Assembly (NCBI GenBank): GCA_000686145.1
Contig: JMMB01000007.1
Location: 868,001-932,000 of the forward strand
DNA length: 64,000 nucleotides
Direction: 5' to 3'
From: Peptostreptococcaceae bacterium VA2
Lineage (GTDB): Bacteria > Bacillota > Clostridia > Peptostreptococcales > Peptostreptococcaceae
Numbering within the stretch: the first letter of the stretch is position 1; each line of letters begins with the position of its first letter. The notes beneath the pieces are model-generated. The model did not search any database. It saw only the letters and a program-made list of their open reading frames with translations, and had not been told where the DNA came from. Of this stretch, positions 8,274 to 17,305 are shown one piece after another. A program made the position numbers and the translations under genes.

Positions 8274-9206
8274 ATGGATAGAGTATTTTTAGTGGGGTTA
8301 GGAATAGGTTTATTATCTAGAATAATAATGCTTAATTTAGACCGAAGACAGTATCCTACTCAACCAAATATATTATTGTCTCAGTTAGTGTTAGCGTTTG
8401 TAGCATCTTCATTAGGTGCATTACTTGTACCAGCTTTAAGAGCTCGTTCATACACATCAATAACATTTTTATCACTAGCTGCTGAACAATTTAGACAAGT
8501 AAGAGAAAATAGAAGGAATACATTACAAAATTTAGAAGATGTTCAACTTGTACAAAGAGGAGAAGCGTTTATAGAAGAAATAGCAAGGACATATGAAGTT
8601 AGAAATTATATGTGTATAATAACGTCCTTATCAACAGTTGGACTATATTATTTTATTATTTCAGAAGTTAAATTAAATTCAAATATTAGTTTAATAATAA
8701 GTGCTTGTTGCGGATTGTTACTAGCTTTTATACTTAAAAAGTTACTACAAAGAGACAGTATAGGAGATATAGCAGACGTAGTACCTGTAGAAATAACTTT
8801 TGCAGATGGATGCATATTGCAAGTAGGAGAATTAAAGGGAATAACAAATATAGGGTTAAAAGCTGATAGAGATAGATATCTTTCTAAGGGGTTGGGTATA
8901 GAAATAATCCCTAAAGATAAAAGTTATATTAACGCAGGTATACTAATGGATCCAGGCCAACGACAAACTATACTTTATAATATATATTCTAGGATAGGAA
9001 TACTTAAGGAAAAAGATGAGCCATCTTTTTATCCGCTTCCAAGAAGAAATCCTAAAAAAGAAAGTTTAGTTATAGCATATATACCAGTTGAAAAAGATAT
9101 AGATAAACTTATACAAGCAGTTAAATCATGTCCTGTTCTTTCTAGTGCTAAAGGTAAAAATTTATCACTTAAAAACTATCCAATAGGTAAGAAAGGAAGT
9201 GCTTAA
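8274..9206 (+). CDS. YIEGIA-family membrane protein, second copy
   Basis: A 310-residue paralogue of the upstream gene, same layout, with the family motif as FIEEIARTYEVRNY. Shared blocks include RDSIGDIADVV and DPGQRQTILYNIY. An agaggtgat site precedes the ATG. Two same-length copies side by side suggest tandem duplication and perhaps a heteromeric membrane complex; that is inference. Confidence 0.85.
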   Translation: MDRVFLVGLGIGLLSRIIMLNLDRRQYPTQPNILLSQLVLAFVASSLGALLVPALRARSYTSITFLSLAAEQFRQVRENRRNTLQNLEDVQLVQRGEAFIEEIARTYEVRNYMCIITSLSTVGLYYFIISEVKLNSNISLIISACCGLLLAFILKKLLQRDSIGDIADVVPVEITFADGCILQVGELKGITNIGLKADRDRYLSKGLGIEIIPKDKSYINAGILMDPGQRQTILYNIYSRIGILKEKDEPSFYPLPRRNPKKESLVIAYIPVEKDIDKLIQAVKSCPVLSSAKGKNLSLKNYPIGKKGSA

Positions 9207-9208
9207 AT

Positions 9209-9406
9209 ATGGGAATGAATATTGGAATAAATGAATATACTCTAGCAATAATTACAACTAATTCAAATATGAAAAGTGGTGGATGCCCAGTATTTTATGC
9301 AAAAGATAATAAAGACCTACAGCATAAGGCGATGCTTACAGCTAAATGTGTAGGTGGAATGGTTCATGAAATAACACCAGGAACTTTAATTATAGTCAAA
9401 CATTAA
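9209..9406 (+). CDS. Small capping-complex subunit for YIEGIA proteins
   Basis: A 65-residue soluble protein that starts 2 bp after the second YIEGIA gene. It matches in size, sequence style and position the small partner recorded as a capping complex subunit for YIEGIA. No catalytic motif is visible. Tight spacing suggests it is made in proportion to the membrane protein. Confidence 0.75.
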   Translation: MGMNIGINEYTLAIITTNSNMKSGGCPVFYAKDNKDLQHKAMLTAKCVGGMVHEITPGTLIIVKH

Positions 9407-9429
9407 AAGGTGCCCAAGGGTGCCTTTTG
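9404..9429 (+). terminator. Terminator after the YIEGIA operon
   Basis: Stem aaaaggtgcc/ggtgcctttt with two G-U pairs and a 4-nt loop. The T tract is short, so efficiency may be moderate. Confidence 0.7.
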
Positions 9430-9443
9430 AATTATAGGGAATA

Positions 9444-9473
9444 TTGACTATTTTTATCAAAACATGGTATTAT
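9444..9473 (+). promoter_or_regulatory. Sigma-A promoter for the DUF512-der-plsY-gpsA unit
   Basis: TTGACT -35 and TATTAT -10 separated by 18 bp, 38 bp before the next ATG and just after a terminator. Confidence 0.7.
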
Positions 9474-9511
9474 AATATGATGTGTTTACTAAAGAAAAGT
9501 GGTGATAATTT

Positions 9512-10840
9512 ATGGAAGTAAATGTTAAAAATGTAAATAACATAATAAATAAAGTATATAAAGACAGCATTGCAGAGGAAATAGGTATAGAAGTTGGAGA
9601 TTTACTTATTTCTATAAATGATCAAGCAATACATGATATAATAGAGTATAAATTTTTATTAAGTGATGAATACTTAGAGCTTGAGATAAAAAAGATTAAC
9701 GGAGAGATATACGTATATGAAATAGAAAAAGACTATGATGAAGATTTAGGAATTGAATTTACAAATCCTATAATAGATCAAGCTAAAAGCTGTAGAAATA
9801 AATGTGTATTTTGTTTTATAGATCAACTTCCAAAAGGAATGAGAGAAACTCTTTATTTTAAAGATGACGATTCAAGATTATCATTTTTACAAGGAAATTT
9901 TGTGACTTTAACAAATATGAGTGAAGACGATATAAATAACATAATAAAATATAGGATAAGTCCTATAAATATATCTGTACATACGACAAATCCAGAACTT
10001 AGGCAAACTATGATTAAAAATAAGTTTGCAGGTAAATTGTATAGTATAATGAAGCGCTTAGCTGATGCTAAAATTCAGATGAATTGTCAAATAGTATTAT
10101 GTCCAGGATACAATGACAAAGAAGAACTAACAAGAACAATAAATGATTTATCAAACTTATATCCATATATAAATAGTGCGGCGATCGTTCCAGTAGGTAT
10201 AACTAAGCACAGAAGTCATTTACCTAACTTAGAAATATTTAATGAAAAATCTGCAAATGAGACTATAGATCAAATACATGACATTCAAAAAATGTATTTA
10301 GATAAAATAGGTACTAGATTTGCATTTTTATCAGATGAATTTTATATAATCGCAAATAGAAAGCTATTAGAATACGATGAATATGAAGGTTTCATACAAT
10401 TTGAAAATGGCGTAGGAATGATAAGTAAGTTAGAAAGAGAAATAAAAGATCATGTAAAAACATTATCGGAGGATCAAATTTCAAGAAATAAAAAAGTTTC
10501 TATAGCAACAGGACATTCAGCATTTGAATTCATAAAAAATATGGCTAAAGAGATAATGGATGCATGCCCTAACATAGAAATAGATGTTTATAAAATACTT
10601 AACGATTTCTTTGGAGAAACAATAACTGTGTCAGGTCTTATAACGGCAACTGATATAATGCAACAGCTAAAAGATAAAGATTTAGGTGAAACTTTATATA
10701 TTCCAAGAAGTATGCTTAAGGCTGATGAAGATATATTCCTAGATAATATAACACTAGAAAAATTACAACAGCTTATGAAAATTGAAGTCGTACCATGCTT
10801 AAGTGAAGGGCACGATTTTGTTGATAAAATTTTAAAATAA
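9512..10840 (+). CDS. DUF512 radical SAM protein with PDZ-like N-terminus
   Basis: A 442-residue protein: a short PDZ-like domain (~1-75), then a radical SAM-type cluster motif with Cys94, Cys98 and Cys101 (CRNKCVFC), then the DUF512 region. Such proteins are conserved beside der in Clostridia; the reaction is unknown. A gtggtgat site precedes the ATG and the stop is 14 bp from der, so they are probably co-expressed. Confidence 0.88.
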   Translation: MEVNVKNVNNIINKVYKDSIAEEIGIEVGDLLISINDQAIHDIIEYKFLLSDEYLELEIKKINGEIYVYEIEKDYDEDLGIEFTNPIIDQAKSCRNKCVFCFIDQLPKGMRETLYFKDDDSRLSFLQGNFVTLTNMSEDDINNIIKYRISPINISVHTTNPELRQTMIKNKFAGKLYSIMKRLADAKIQMNCQIVLCPGYNDKEELTRTINDLSNLYPYINSAAIVPVGITKHRSHLPNLEIFNEKSANETIDQIHDIQKMYLDKIGTRFAFLSDEFYIIANRKLLEYDEYEGFIQFENGVGMISKLEREIKDHVKTLSEDQISRNKKVSIATGHSAFEFIKNMAKEIMDACPNIEIDVYKILNDFFGETITVSGLITATDIMQQLKDKDLGETLYIPRSMLKADEDIFLDNITLEKLQQLMKIEVVPCLSEGHDFVDKILK

Positions 10841-10854
10841 GAAAGGAAATAATT

Positions 10855-12180
10855 ATGAGCGATAATAGACCGATAGTTGCAGTAGTAGGAAGACCAAATG
10901 TTGGAAAATCAACATTATTTAATAAATTAGCAGGAAAAAGAATATCTATAGTAGAAGATACTCCAGGAGTAACTAGAGATAGAATATTCACAGAGGTAGA
11001 ATGGTTAAATAGATACTTTACATTAATAGATACAGGAGGTATAGAGCCAGAAAATGGAGATATAATATTATCTCATATGAGAAATCAAGCAATGCTTGCT
11101 ATGGACATGGCTCACATTATACTTTTCATAGTTGATGGAAAATCAGGATTAACTCCTGCAGATAGAGAAGTAGCTCAAATACTTAGAAAAACTAAAAAAC
11201 CAGTAATATTAGTAGTTAACAAAATAGACAGTCAAAGTCAATTTGATAATGTATATGATTTCTATGAATTAGGTCTTGGAGTTCCGTTTGCAATTTCAAG
11301 TGCTAATAGTATGGGTCTTGGAGATTTATTAGATGAAGTTATTCAGAATTTCCCAGAAGGATTAAACACTGAGTATGACGAAGATATGATAAGAGTAGCT
11401 ATAACTGGTAAACCAAATGCAGGAAAAAGTTCTATACTTAATAAGATATTAGGTGAAGAAAGAGTTATAGTAAGTCCTATTGCAGGAACTACTAGAGATG
11501 CAGTCGATACTTATGTAGAAAAAAACGGACAAAAATATCTTCTTATAGATACAGCCGGTTTAAGAAGAAAAAGTAAGATATATGAGAACGTAGAAAAATA
11601 TAGTGTAATAAGATCTATGGCAGCTGTTGATAGAGCAGATGTAGTACTTATAGTAATAGATGCAGCAGAAGGGTTCACAGAGCAAGATACAAAGGTTGCA
11701 GGTATAGCTCATGATGAAGGTAAAGCTTGTGTATTTGTAATTAATAAGTGGGACTTAATAGAAAAAGACAATAAAACTTTAGGTAATTTCACTAAAGAAG
11801 TAAAAGAAAAGTTCCCGTTCATGATGTACGCACCGGTTATATTTATTTCTGCTAAAACTAATCAAAGAATGGATAAAGTTTTAGAAATAGCCACATATGT
11901 AGCAAGTGAGCATTCTAAGAGAGTTTCAACTTCAGCATTAAATGATGTAATAGGTGAAGCTGTAATGCTAAACCAACCACCATCAGATAAAGGTAAGAGA
12001 TTAAAGATTTACTACGGATCTCAAACTGGAGTTAAACCACCAAAATTCACTTTATTTATAAATAACAAGAGTTTAACTCACTTCTCATATCAAAGATATC
12101 TTGAAAATAAAATAAGAGAAAACTTTGGATTTGAAGGAACACCTGTACAATTTGAGTACAGAGAAAAAATTAGAAAATAA
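10855..12180 (+). CDS. der: Ribosome biogenesis GTPase Der (EngA)
   Basis: Essential GTPase for assembly of the 50S subunit. Two tandem G domains are clear: first P-loop GRPNVGKS (12-19) with NKID, second P-loop GKPNAGKS (185-192) with NKWD. The C-terminal KH-like domain (~355-441) contacts rRNA. The 441-residue length is typical. It is followed by plsY and gpsA. Confidence 0.97.
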   Translation: MSDNRPIVAVVGRPNVGKSTLFNKLAGKRISIVEDTPGVTRDRIFTEVEWLNRYFTLIDTGGIEPENGDIILSHMRNQAMLAMDMAHIILFIVDGKSGLTPADREVAQILRKTKKPVILVVNKIDSQSQFDNVYDFYELGLGVPFAISSANSMGLGDLLDEVIQNFPEGLNTEYDEDMIRVAITGKPNAGKSSILNKILGEERVIVSPIAGTTRDAVDTYVEKNGQKYLLIDTAGLRRKSKIYENVEKYSVIRSMAAVDRADVVLIVIDAAEGFTEQDTKVAGIAHDEGKACVFVINKWDLIEKDNKTLGNFTKEVKEKFPFMMYAPVIFISAKTNQRMDKVLEIATYVASEHSKRVSTSALNDVIGEAVMLNQPPSDKGKRLKIYYGSQTGVKPPKFTLFINNKSLTHFSYQRYLENKIRENFGFEGTPVQFEYREKIRK

Positions 12181-12204
12181 TAGTACTTCTTAAGGGGGAA
12201 GAAT

Positions 12205-12813
12205 ATGCTTAGCTATATAATAATTATTATAATTGCCTATCTTTTAGGAAATATATCAACATCTTATATAGTTGCTAAAAGATTAACTGGGGTAGATATA
12301 AGGACTCAAGGATCTGGAAATGCAGGTTCTACAAATGTACTTAGAACTCTTGGTAAAAAGGCAGGAGCAATGACATTTTTAGGTGATGTATTAAAAGGTA
12401 TTATGGCTGTGGTCGTATCTCAACTTATAGCTAAATTGGCAGGTGTTGACGTAGTTACAGCTGGATATATAGCTGTTGTAGGTGTAGTTTGTGGTCACAA
12501 TTGGCCAGCATTTTTAGGCTTTAGAGGCGGTAAAGGTGTTGCGACTTCACTTGGAGCTATGATAGCAGTAAATCCGATAATTGCATTAATATGCTTTGGG
12601 ATATTCTTATTGATAGCAGCAACTACAAAATACGTATCATTAGCATCTGTATTTGGTATATCAATATCTCCTATAATTATGATTTTTGTTCAAAATAAAA
12701 AAGGTATAATAGTTACACTATTTTTAGCTATATCAGTTATATATACTCATAGAGAAAATTTAAAGAGATTAATAAAAGGTACAGAAAGAAAAATAGGTCA
12801 AAGTAAACAATAA
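12205..12813 (+). CDS. plsY: Acyl-phosphate:glycerol-3-phosphate acyltransferase PlsY
   Basis: Membrane enzyme that moves an acyl group from acyl-phosphate to glycerol-3-phosphate, giving lysophosphatidic acid. Motifs are present: GSGNAGSTNVLRTLG, GHNWPAFLGFRGGKGVATSLG, and a third loop near ATTKYVSLASV. 202 residues with about five membrane segments. The gene just downstream, gpsA, makes its substrate. Confidence 0.96.
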   Translation: MLSYIIIIIIAYLLGNISTSYIVAKRLTGVDIRTQGSGNAGSTNVLRTLGKKAGAMTFLGDVLKGIMAVVVSQLIAKLAGVDVVTAGYIAVVGVVCGHNWPAFLGFRGGKGVATSLGAMIAVNPIIALICFGIFLLIAATTKYVSLASVFGISISPIIMIFVQNKKGIIVTLFLAISVIYTHRENLKRLIKGTERKIGQSKQ

Positions 12814-12841
12814 ATTTTATAATGGTTAGGTGGTGTTTAAG

Positions 12842-13864
12842 ATGGAAAAAATATGTGTACTAGGAGCTGGAAGCTGGGGAAGTGCGTTGGCACTAGTTCT
12901 AGCGAAAAAAGGCTATGAAGTAATCATGTGGACCTTAAATGAAGAGCAAGCCAATAAAATAAACAGAACTAAAGAAAATACAGATTATTTACCTGGAGTT
13001 TTATTTCCAAATAATATAACATTAACTACGGATTTAGAAAAAGCCGTATTAGATAGTAAAATAATAGTTTTAGCAGTTCCATCTCAGGCTATAAGAAGTG
13101 TATCTAAGCAAATTAAACCTTTTGTAAAAGACAATCAGATACTTGTTGATGTAGCAAAAGGACTTGAAAAAGGAACTGGGCTTAGACTATCAGAGGTTTG
13201 TGAACAAGAGTTACCTAATAACCCATATGTAACATTATCGGGACCTTCTCATGCAGAAGAAGTTGCAAAAGATATACCAACAACAGTAGTAGTATCATCA
13301 AAAGATTTAGACGTAGCTCAAACGGTACAAGATGTATTTATGAGTCCTAAATTTAGAGTTTATACTAATCCTGATATAGTTGGTGTAGAACTTGGAGGAG
13401 CTTTAAAAAATATTATAGCTTTTGGTGCTGGTATATGTGATGGACTAGGTTATGGCGATAATGCTAAGGCGGCACTAATGACTAGAGGAATTAGAGAAAT
13501 CGGAAGACTTGGAAGTGCAATGGGAGCAAATGCTTCAACATTTGCAGGGCTTTCAGGTATTGGAGATTTAATAGTTACTTGTACTAGTATGCACAGTAGG
13601 AATAGACGAGCTGGTATACTTATAGGTCAAGGTAAGAGCTTAGATGAAACTCTTAAAGAAGTAAAAATGGTAGTTGAAGGTATAACTGCAACTGAAGTAG
13701 CGCATGAAGTTGCAAAAGACTTAAACATAGACATGCCTATAACTAATGCTATATATTCTGTATTACATAATGGATGTAATACAAATGAAGTAGTAATAGA
13801 ATTAATGATGAGAAATAAAACGCATGAAATGGAAGAAGTAGTAGATGATAAGCTAGGATTTTAA
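12842..13864 (+). CDS. gpsA: NAD(P)-dependent glycerol-3-phosphate dehydrogenase GpsA
   Basis: Reduces dihydroxyacetone phosphate to glycerol-3-phosphate for phospholipid synthesis. The Rossmann motif GAGSWGSA lies at the N-terminus and the catalytic lysine region GVELGGALKN and the loop NAKAALMTRG are intact. 340 residues from the ATG at 12842, chosen because aggtgg precedes it at 8 nt; an upstream GTG overlaps that site. Together with plsY it forms a short phospholipid unit. Confidence 0.96.
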   Translation: MEKICVLGAGSWGSALALVLAKKGYEVIMWTLNEEQANKINRTKENTDYLPGVLFPNNITLTTDLEKAVLDSKIIVLAVPSQAIRSVSKQIKPFVKDNQILVDVAKGLEKGTGLRLSEVCEQELPNNPYVTLSGPSHAEEVAKDIPTTVVVSSKDLDVAQTVQDVFMSPKFRVYTNPDIVGVELGGALKNIIAFGAGICDGLGYGDNAKAALMTRGIREIGRLGSAMGANASTFAGLSGIGDLIVTCTSMHSRNRRAGILIGQGKSLDETLKEVKMVVEGITATEVAHEVAKDLNIDMPITNAIYSVLHNGCNTNEVVIELMMRNKTHEMEEVVDDKLGF

Positions 13865-13878
13865 TCCTAGCTTTTTTA
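13850..13878 (+). terminator. Terminator overlapping the gpsA stop
   Basis: 9-bp stem aagctagga/tcctagctt around the stop codon, then six T. It separates gpsA from spoIVA. Confidence 0.9.
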
Positions 13879-13966
13879 TTATATAAAACAAAATTAAATT
13901 TTAGTAATAATAATTTAAAATCCTCAATATAATTTATTAAGAAACTATATGCAGGAGGGGAATTTA

Positions 13967-15439
13967 ATGAACAACATATATGAGGACATAGCAAAAAGAA
14001 CGCAAGGTGATATATATATTGGTGTAGTAGGACCTGTAAGAACAGGTAAATCTACATTTATAAGAAAGTTCATGGAAAAATTGGTATTGCCAAACATAGA
14101 AAATGAATTCAAGAGAGAAAGAACACAAGATGAAATACCTCAAAGTGGATCAGGAAAAACAATAATGACAGTAGAACCAAAATTTGTTCCAGCTGATGGT
14201 GTAGAAATAAAAATAAGAGAAAATGTATCTCTAAAAGTTAGAATGGTTGATTGTGTAGGGTACATAGTAGATGGAGCTTTAGGCCATGAAGAGGAAGGCA
14301 AGCAAAGACTTGTTTCTACTCCTTGGTCACAAGAGGCGATGACATTTGAAAAAGCTGCAGAAATAGGAACTAAAAAGGTTATAAGAGACCACTCAACATT
14401 AGGAATAGTAGTTTTAACAGATGGCTCTGTAACTGGAATAGATAGAAAAAATTATCTTTCAGCTGAAGAGAGAGTTATAAATGAATTAAAATCATTAAAT
14501 AAACCATTTGCAATCGTATTAAATACATTAGATCCAGATAGCGAGCAAACAGAGATATTAAGAACTGAGTTAGAAGAAAAATATGATGCTCCTATAGTTC
14601 CATTAAATGTTTTAGCTATGGACGAAGAAGATATTGAAAATGTGATGGAAACAGTACTTTATGATTTCCCACTAAATGAAATAAGAATAAACTTACCACA
14701 ATGGGTAGAAGGATTAGAAAGAAATCACTGGATAAAAAATAACATAATATCTACACTAAAACAAAGTGTAGAAGAAATAGGGAAAATAAGGGATATAGAT
14801 AGTATTGTATCAGGATTTTCTGAACTAGAATTTTTAGAAGATACAGAGGTAGATAATGTAGAACTTGGAGAAGGTGTTATAAGCATTGACTTAACTGCGA
14901 AACAAGGATTATTCTACAATGTATTAGAAGAGAAGAGCGGATTTAAAATAGAAGGAGATCATCAGTTACTAAATCTTGTTACTAAATTGTCTAGAGTAAA
15001 AACTGAATATGATAAGGTAGAACTTGCTCTAGAAGAAGCTAAAGATAAAGGATATGGTATGGTGGCACCATCTTTAAATGATCTTACTTTAGAGATTCCT
15101 GAAATGACAAAACAAGGAAAACAATACGGTATAAAAATAAGAGCAAATGCTCCATCACTTCATATAATAAAGGCGGACATATCTACAGAAATTTGCCCTA
15201 TAGCTGGAAATCAAAATCAAGGTGAAGAAATGCTTAAGTATTTACAAGATGAGTTAGAACAAAACCCTAATGGTATATGGGAAGCAAATATGTTTGGAAA
15301 ATCTTTACATGATTTAGTTAAAGAACAATTACAAAGCAAACTATATACAATGCCAGAAGAAATAAGAGTTAAAATTCAAAAAACGCTACAAAAAATTATA
15401 AATGAGGGCAGTATGAATATAATAACAATTTTATTATAG
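13967..15439 (+). CDS. spoIVA: Stage IV sporulation protein A (coat basement ATPase)
   Basis: Cytoskeletal ATPase that polymerises on the forespore surface as the base layer of the spore coat. 490 residues, close to the Bacillus protein (492). The N-terminus IAKRTQGDIYIGVVGPVRTG and the Walker A GPVRTGKS (22-29) are strongly conserved. The C-terminal anchoring region is complete. The ATG at 13967 follows aggagggg; the earlier ATG lies upstream of that site. SpoVM, which anchors SpoIVA in the membrane, is also in this window at 58602-58670. Confidence 0.97.
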   Translation: MNNIYEDIAKRTQGDIYIGVVGPVRTGKSTFIRKFMEKLVLPNIENEFKRERTQDEIPQSGSGKTIMTVEPKFVPADGVEIKIRENVSLKVRMVDCVGYIVDGALGHEEEGKQRLVSTPWSQEAMTFEKAAEIGTKKVIRDHSTLGIVVLTDGSVTGIDRKNYLSAEERVINELKSLNKPFAIVLNTLDPDSEQTEILRTELEEKYDAPIVPLNVLAMDEEDIENVMETVLYDFPLNEIRINLPQWVEGLERNHWIKNNIISTLKQSVEEIGKIRDIDSIVSGFSELEFLEDTEVDNVELGEGVISIDLTAKQGLFYNVLEEKSGFKIEGDHQLLNLVTKLSRVKTEYDKVELALEEAKDKGYGMVAPSLNDLTLEIPEMTKQGKQYGIKIRANAPSLHIIKADISTEICPIAGNQNQGEEMLKYLQDELEQNPNGIWEANMFGKSLHDLVKEQLQSKLYTMPEEIRVKIQKTLQKIINEGSMNIITILL

Positions 15440-15447
15440 AATAAAAT

Positions 15448-15497
15448 AAGAAGGATATATTTTATATAAAATATAAAATTAATCCTTCTATATTTTT
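15448..15497 (+). terminator. Probable terminator after spoIVA
   Basis: Outer stem agaaggat/atccttct with an AT-rich, partly self-pairing loop and a T-rich tail. Confidence 0.6.
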
Positions 15498-15514
15498 ATC
15501 TAAAAATATATTTT

Positions 15515-15529
15515 GAATATTCAGAAAAT
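15515..15529 (+). promoter_or_regulatory. CodY-box-like site before the first alanine symporter
   Basis: AATATTCAGAAAATA matches the CodY consensus AATTTTCWGAAAATT at 13 of 15 positions. It lies about 120 bp upstream of an amino-acid symporter, a typical CodY target. Binding is inferred only from the match. The stretch to the gene also holds a repeated tattaaatg. Confidence 0.5.
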
Positions 15530-15649
15530 AAAAAAAGGATAATTGATTTTTTTGTTGAAATAATAGTTAATAGGTATTAAATGTATTAAATGTATTAAAC
15601 ATTTAACTAATATTTATTATTATATTTTATTTTTTATAGGAGGTGTATT

Positions 15650-17125
15650 ATGGAGGGAATTGTTAATTCGATTAATAATGTGATTTGGAGTAACTGGCTT
15701 ATATATCTATGCTTAGGAGCCGGGATTTATTTTTCTTTTAGGACTCGTTTTTCTCAAGTTAGAAACATAAAAGAAATGGTTACATTACTTTTTAAAGGTG
15801 AAAAATCAGCAGAAGGAATATCTTCATTTCAAGCATTATGTACAGCATTAGCGGGTCGTATAGGAACAGGAAATATAGCTGGGGTCGCAACGGCAATAGC
15901 TATGGGAGGTCCAGGAGCATTATTTTGGATGTGGGCAATAGCATTTTTAGGAGCAGGCTCAGCATTTGCAGAGTCTGCATTAGCTCAAATTTACAAAGAA
16001 GAACACGAAGGACAATATCGTGGAGGACCAGCATATTATATTGAAAAAGGTCTAGGTAATACAACATTTTCTAAATGGTATGGAATACTATTTGCAGTAG
16101 CTACAGTATTAGCAACAGGAGTATTCTTACCAGGAGTTCAATCAAATTCTATAGCAGTAGCAGTAAATAATGCATTTGGAATAAGTCCTTCAATAATAGC
16201 AGTAGTTATAGTAGTATTATTATCTCTTATAATATTTGGAGGTATAAAAAGAATTGGTTCAGCTGCAGAATTAATAGTTCCGATTATGGGTGGAATATAT
16301 ATATTAATGTCAGTAGTAATAATAGTTGTTAATATACGTCATGTACCAGATGTTTTAGCATTAATATTTAAATCAGCATTTGGAGCAGAACAGGCATTTG
16401 CAGGTATACTTGGTTCAACAATAGCATGGGGAGTAAAACGTGGGGTTTACTCAAATGAAGCAGGTCAAGGTACAGGACCACAAGCAGCAGCAGCGGCAGA
16501 AGTGAGTCATCCAGCTAAACAAGGTTTAGTTCAAGCTTTTTCAGTATATGTAGATACATTATTTGTATGTTCAGCAACTGGATTTATGATATTGATGACA
16601 GACAGTTATAATGTAATGGGTAGTGGAGGGTCAATGATAGTTGAAAATCTGCCAGGTGTAGAGATAGGACCTATTTATACTCAAACGGCAGTTAATAGTT
16701 TAATACCAGGCTTTGGAGCAGCATTTGTTGCAATAGCATTGTTCTTCTTTGCATTTACTACATTAATGGCATATTATTATATAGCTGAGGTAAATGTAAC
16801 TTATATATGTAAAAAAATAAAGGGCAACAACATAAATAAAATAGCTGTAAATTTATTAAGAATAGTTTTATTATTTATGACAGCATTTGGATGTATAAAA
16901 ACGGCAGCCCTTGCATGGACACTAGGAGATATTGGAGTTGGGAGTATGGCATGGCTTAATATAATTGCAATACTTCTTTTATCTAATACCGCAATGAAAT
17001 GTTTTAAGGATTATGAAAGTCAATTAAAAGCAGGAATTCCAAGAGAACAAATTACGTTTGATCCTATTAAATTAGGAATAAAAAATGCTGATTTCTGGGT
17101 ACAAAAAAATAAAAATAAAATTTAA
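15650..17125 (+). CDS. Sodium:alanine (or glycine) symporter, AGCS family, copy 1
   Basis: Sodium-coupled amino acid importer of 491 residues with about ten membrane segments. Signature blocks include FQALCTALAGRIGTGNIAGV near residues 56-75 and YSNEAGQGTGPQAAAAAEVSHP in the middle (22 residues, 16448 onwards). Strong aggaggtg site before the ATG. It is followed by its own terminator and then a paralogue. Substrate (alanine or glycine) is by family, not proven. Confidence 0.93.
   Translation: MEGIVNSINNVIWSNWLIYLCLGAGIYFSFRTRFSQVRNIKEMVTLLFKGEKSAEGISSFQALCTALAGRIGTGNIAGVATAIAMGGPGALFWMWAIAFLGAGSAFAESALAQIYKEEHEGQYRGGPAYYIEKGLGNTTFSKWYGILFAVATVLATGVFLPGVQSNSIAVAVNNAFGISPSIIAVVIVVLLSLIIFGGIKRIGSAAELIVPIMGGIYILMSVVIIVVNIRHVPDVLALIFKSAFGAEQAFAGILGSTIAWGVKRGVYSNEAGQGTGPQAAAAAEVSHPAKQGLVQAFSVYVDTLFVCSATGFMILMTDSYNVMGSGGSMIVENLPGVEIGPIYTQTAVNSLIPGFGAAFVAIALFFFAFTTLMAYYYIAEVNVTYICKKIKGNNINKIAVNLLRIVLLFMTAFGCIKTAALAWTLGDIGVGSMAWLNIIAILLLSNTAMKCFKDYESQLKAGIPREQITFDPIKLGIKNADFWVQKNKNKI
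16387..16494 (+). repeat. 108-bp exact repeat shared with the second symporter (other copy 18031-18138)
   Basis: The 108 bases here are identical to 18031-18138 (offset 1644). A second identical run of 61 bp lies at 15813-15873 and 17469-17529. Both encode conserved transport-site blocks, but identity at silent positions exceeds the rest of the genes. Confidence 0.9.
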
Positions 17126-17126
17126 T

Positions 17127-17172
17127 AAAATAAATAAAACGGCTCTTTTTCTAGAGTCGTTTTATTTATTTA
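17127..17172 (+). terminator. Terminator between the two symporters
   Basis: Long stem with arms near aataaataaaacg and cgttttatttatt and inner ctct/agag pairing, T-rich 3' side; likely bidirectional. Confidence 0.85.
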
Positions 17173-17305
17173 ACCAAAACTTAACACATTAAAATTCTTA
17201 ACTATAAATATAATCTATTAAGGGGACTATATTCCAAGTACTTATAGAATAATATTTATTGAATTAAGGAGTTTAAATCCTAAATAAATATAAGGGAGGA
17301 AAGTT

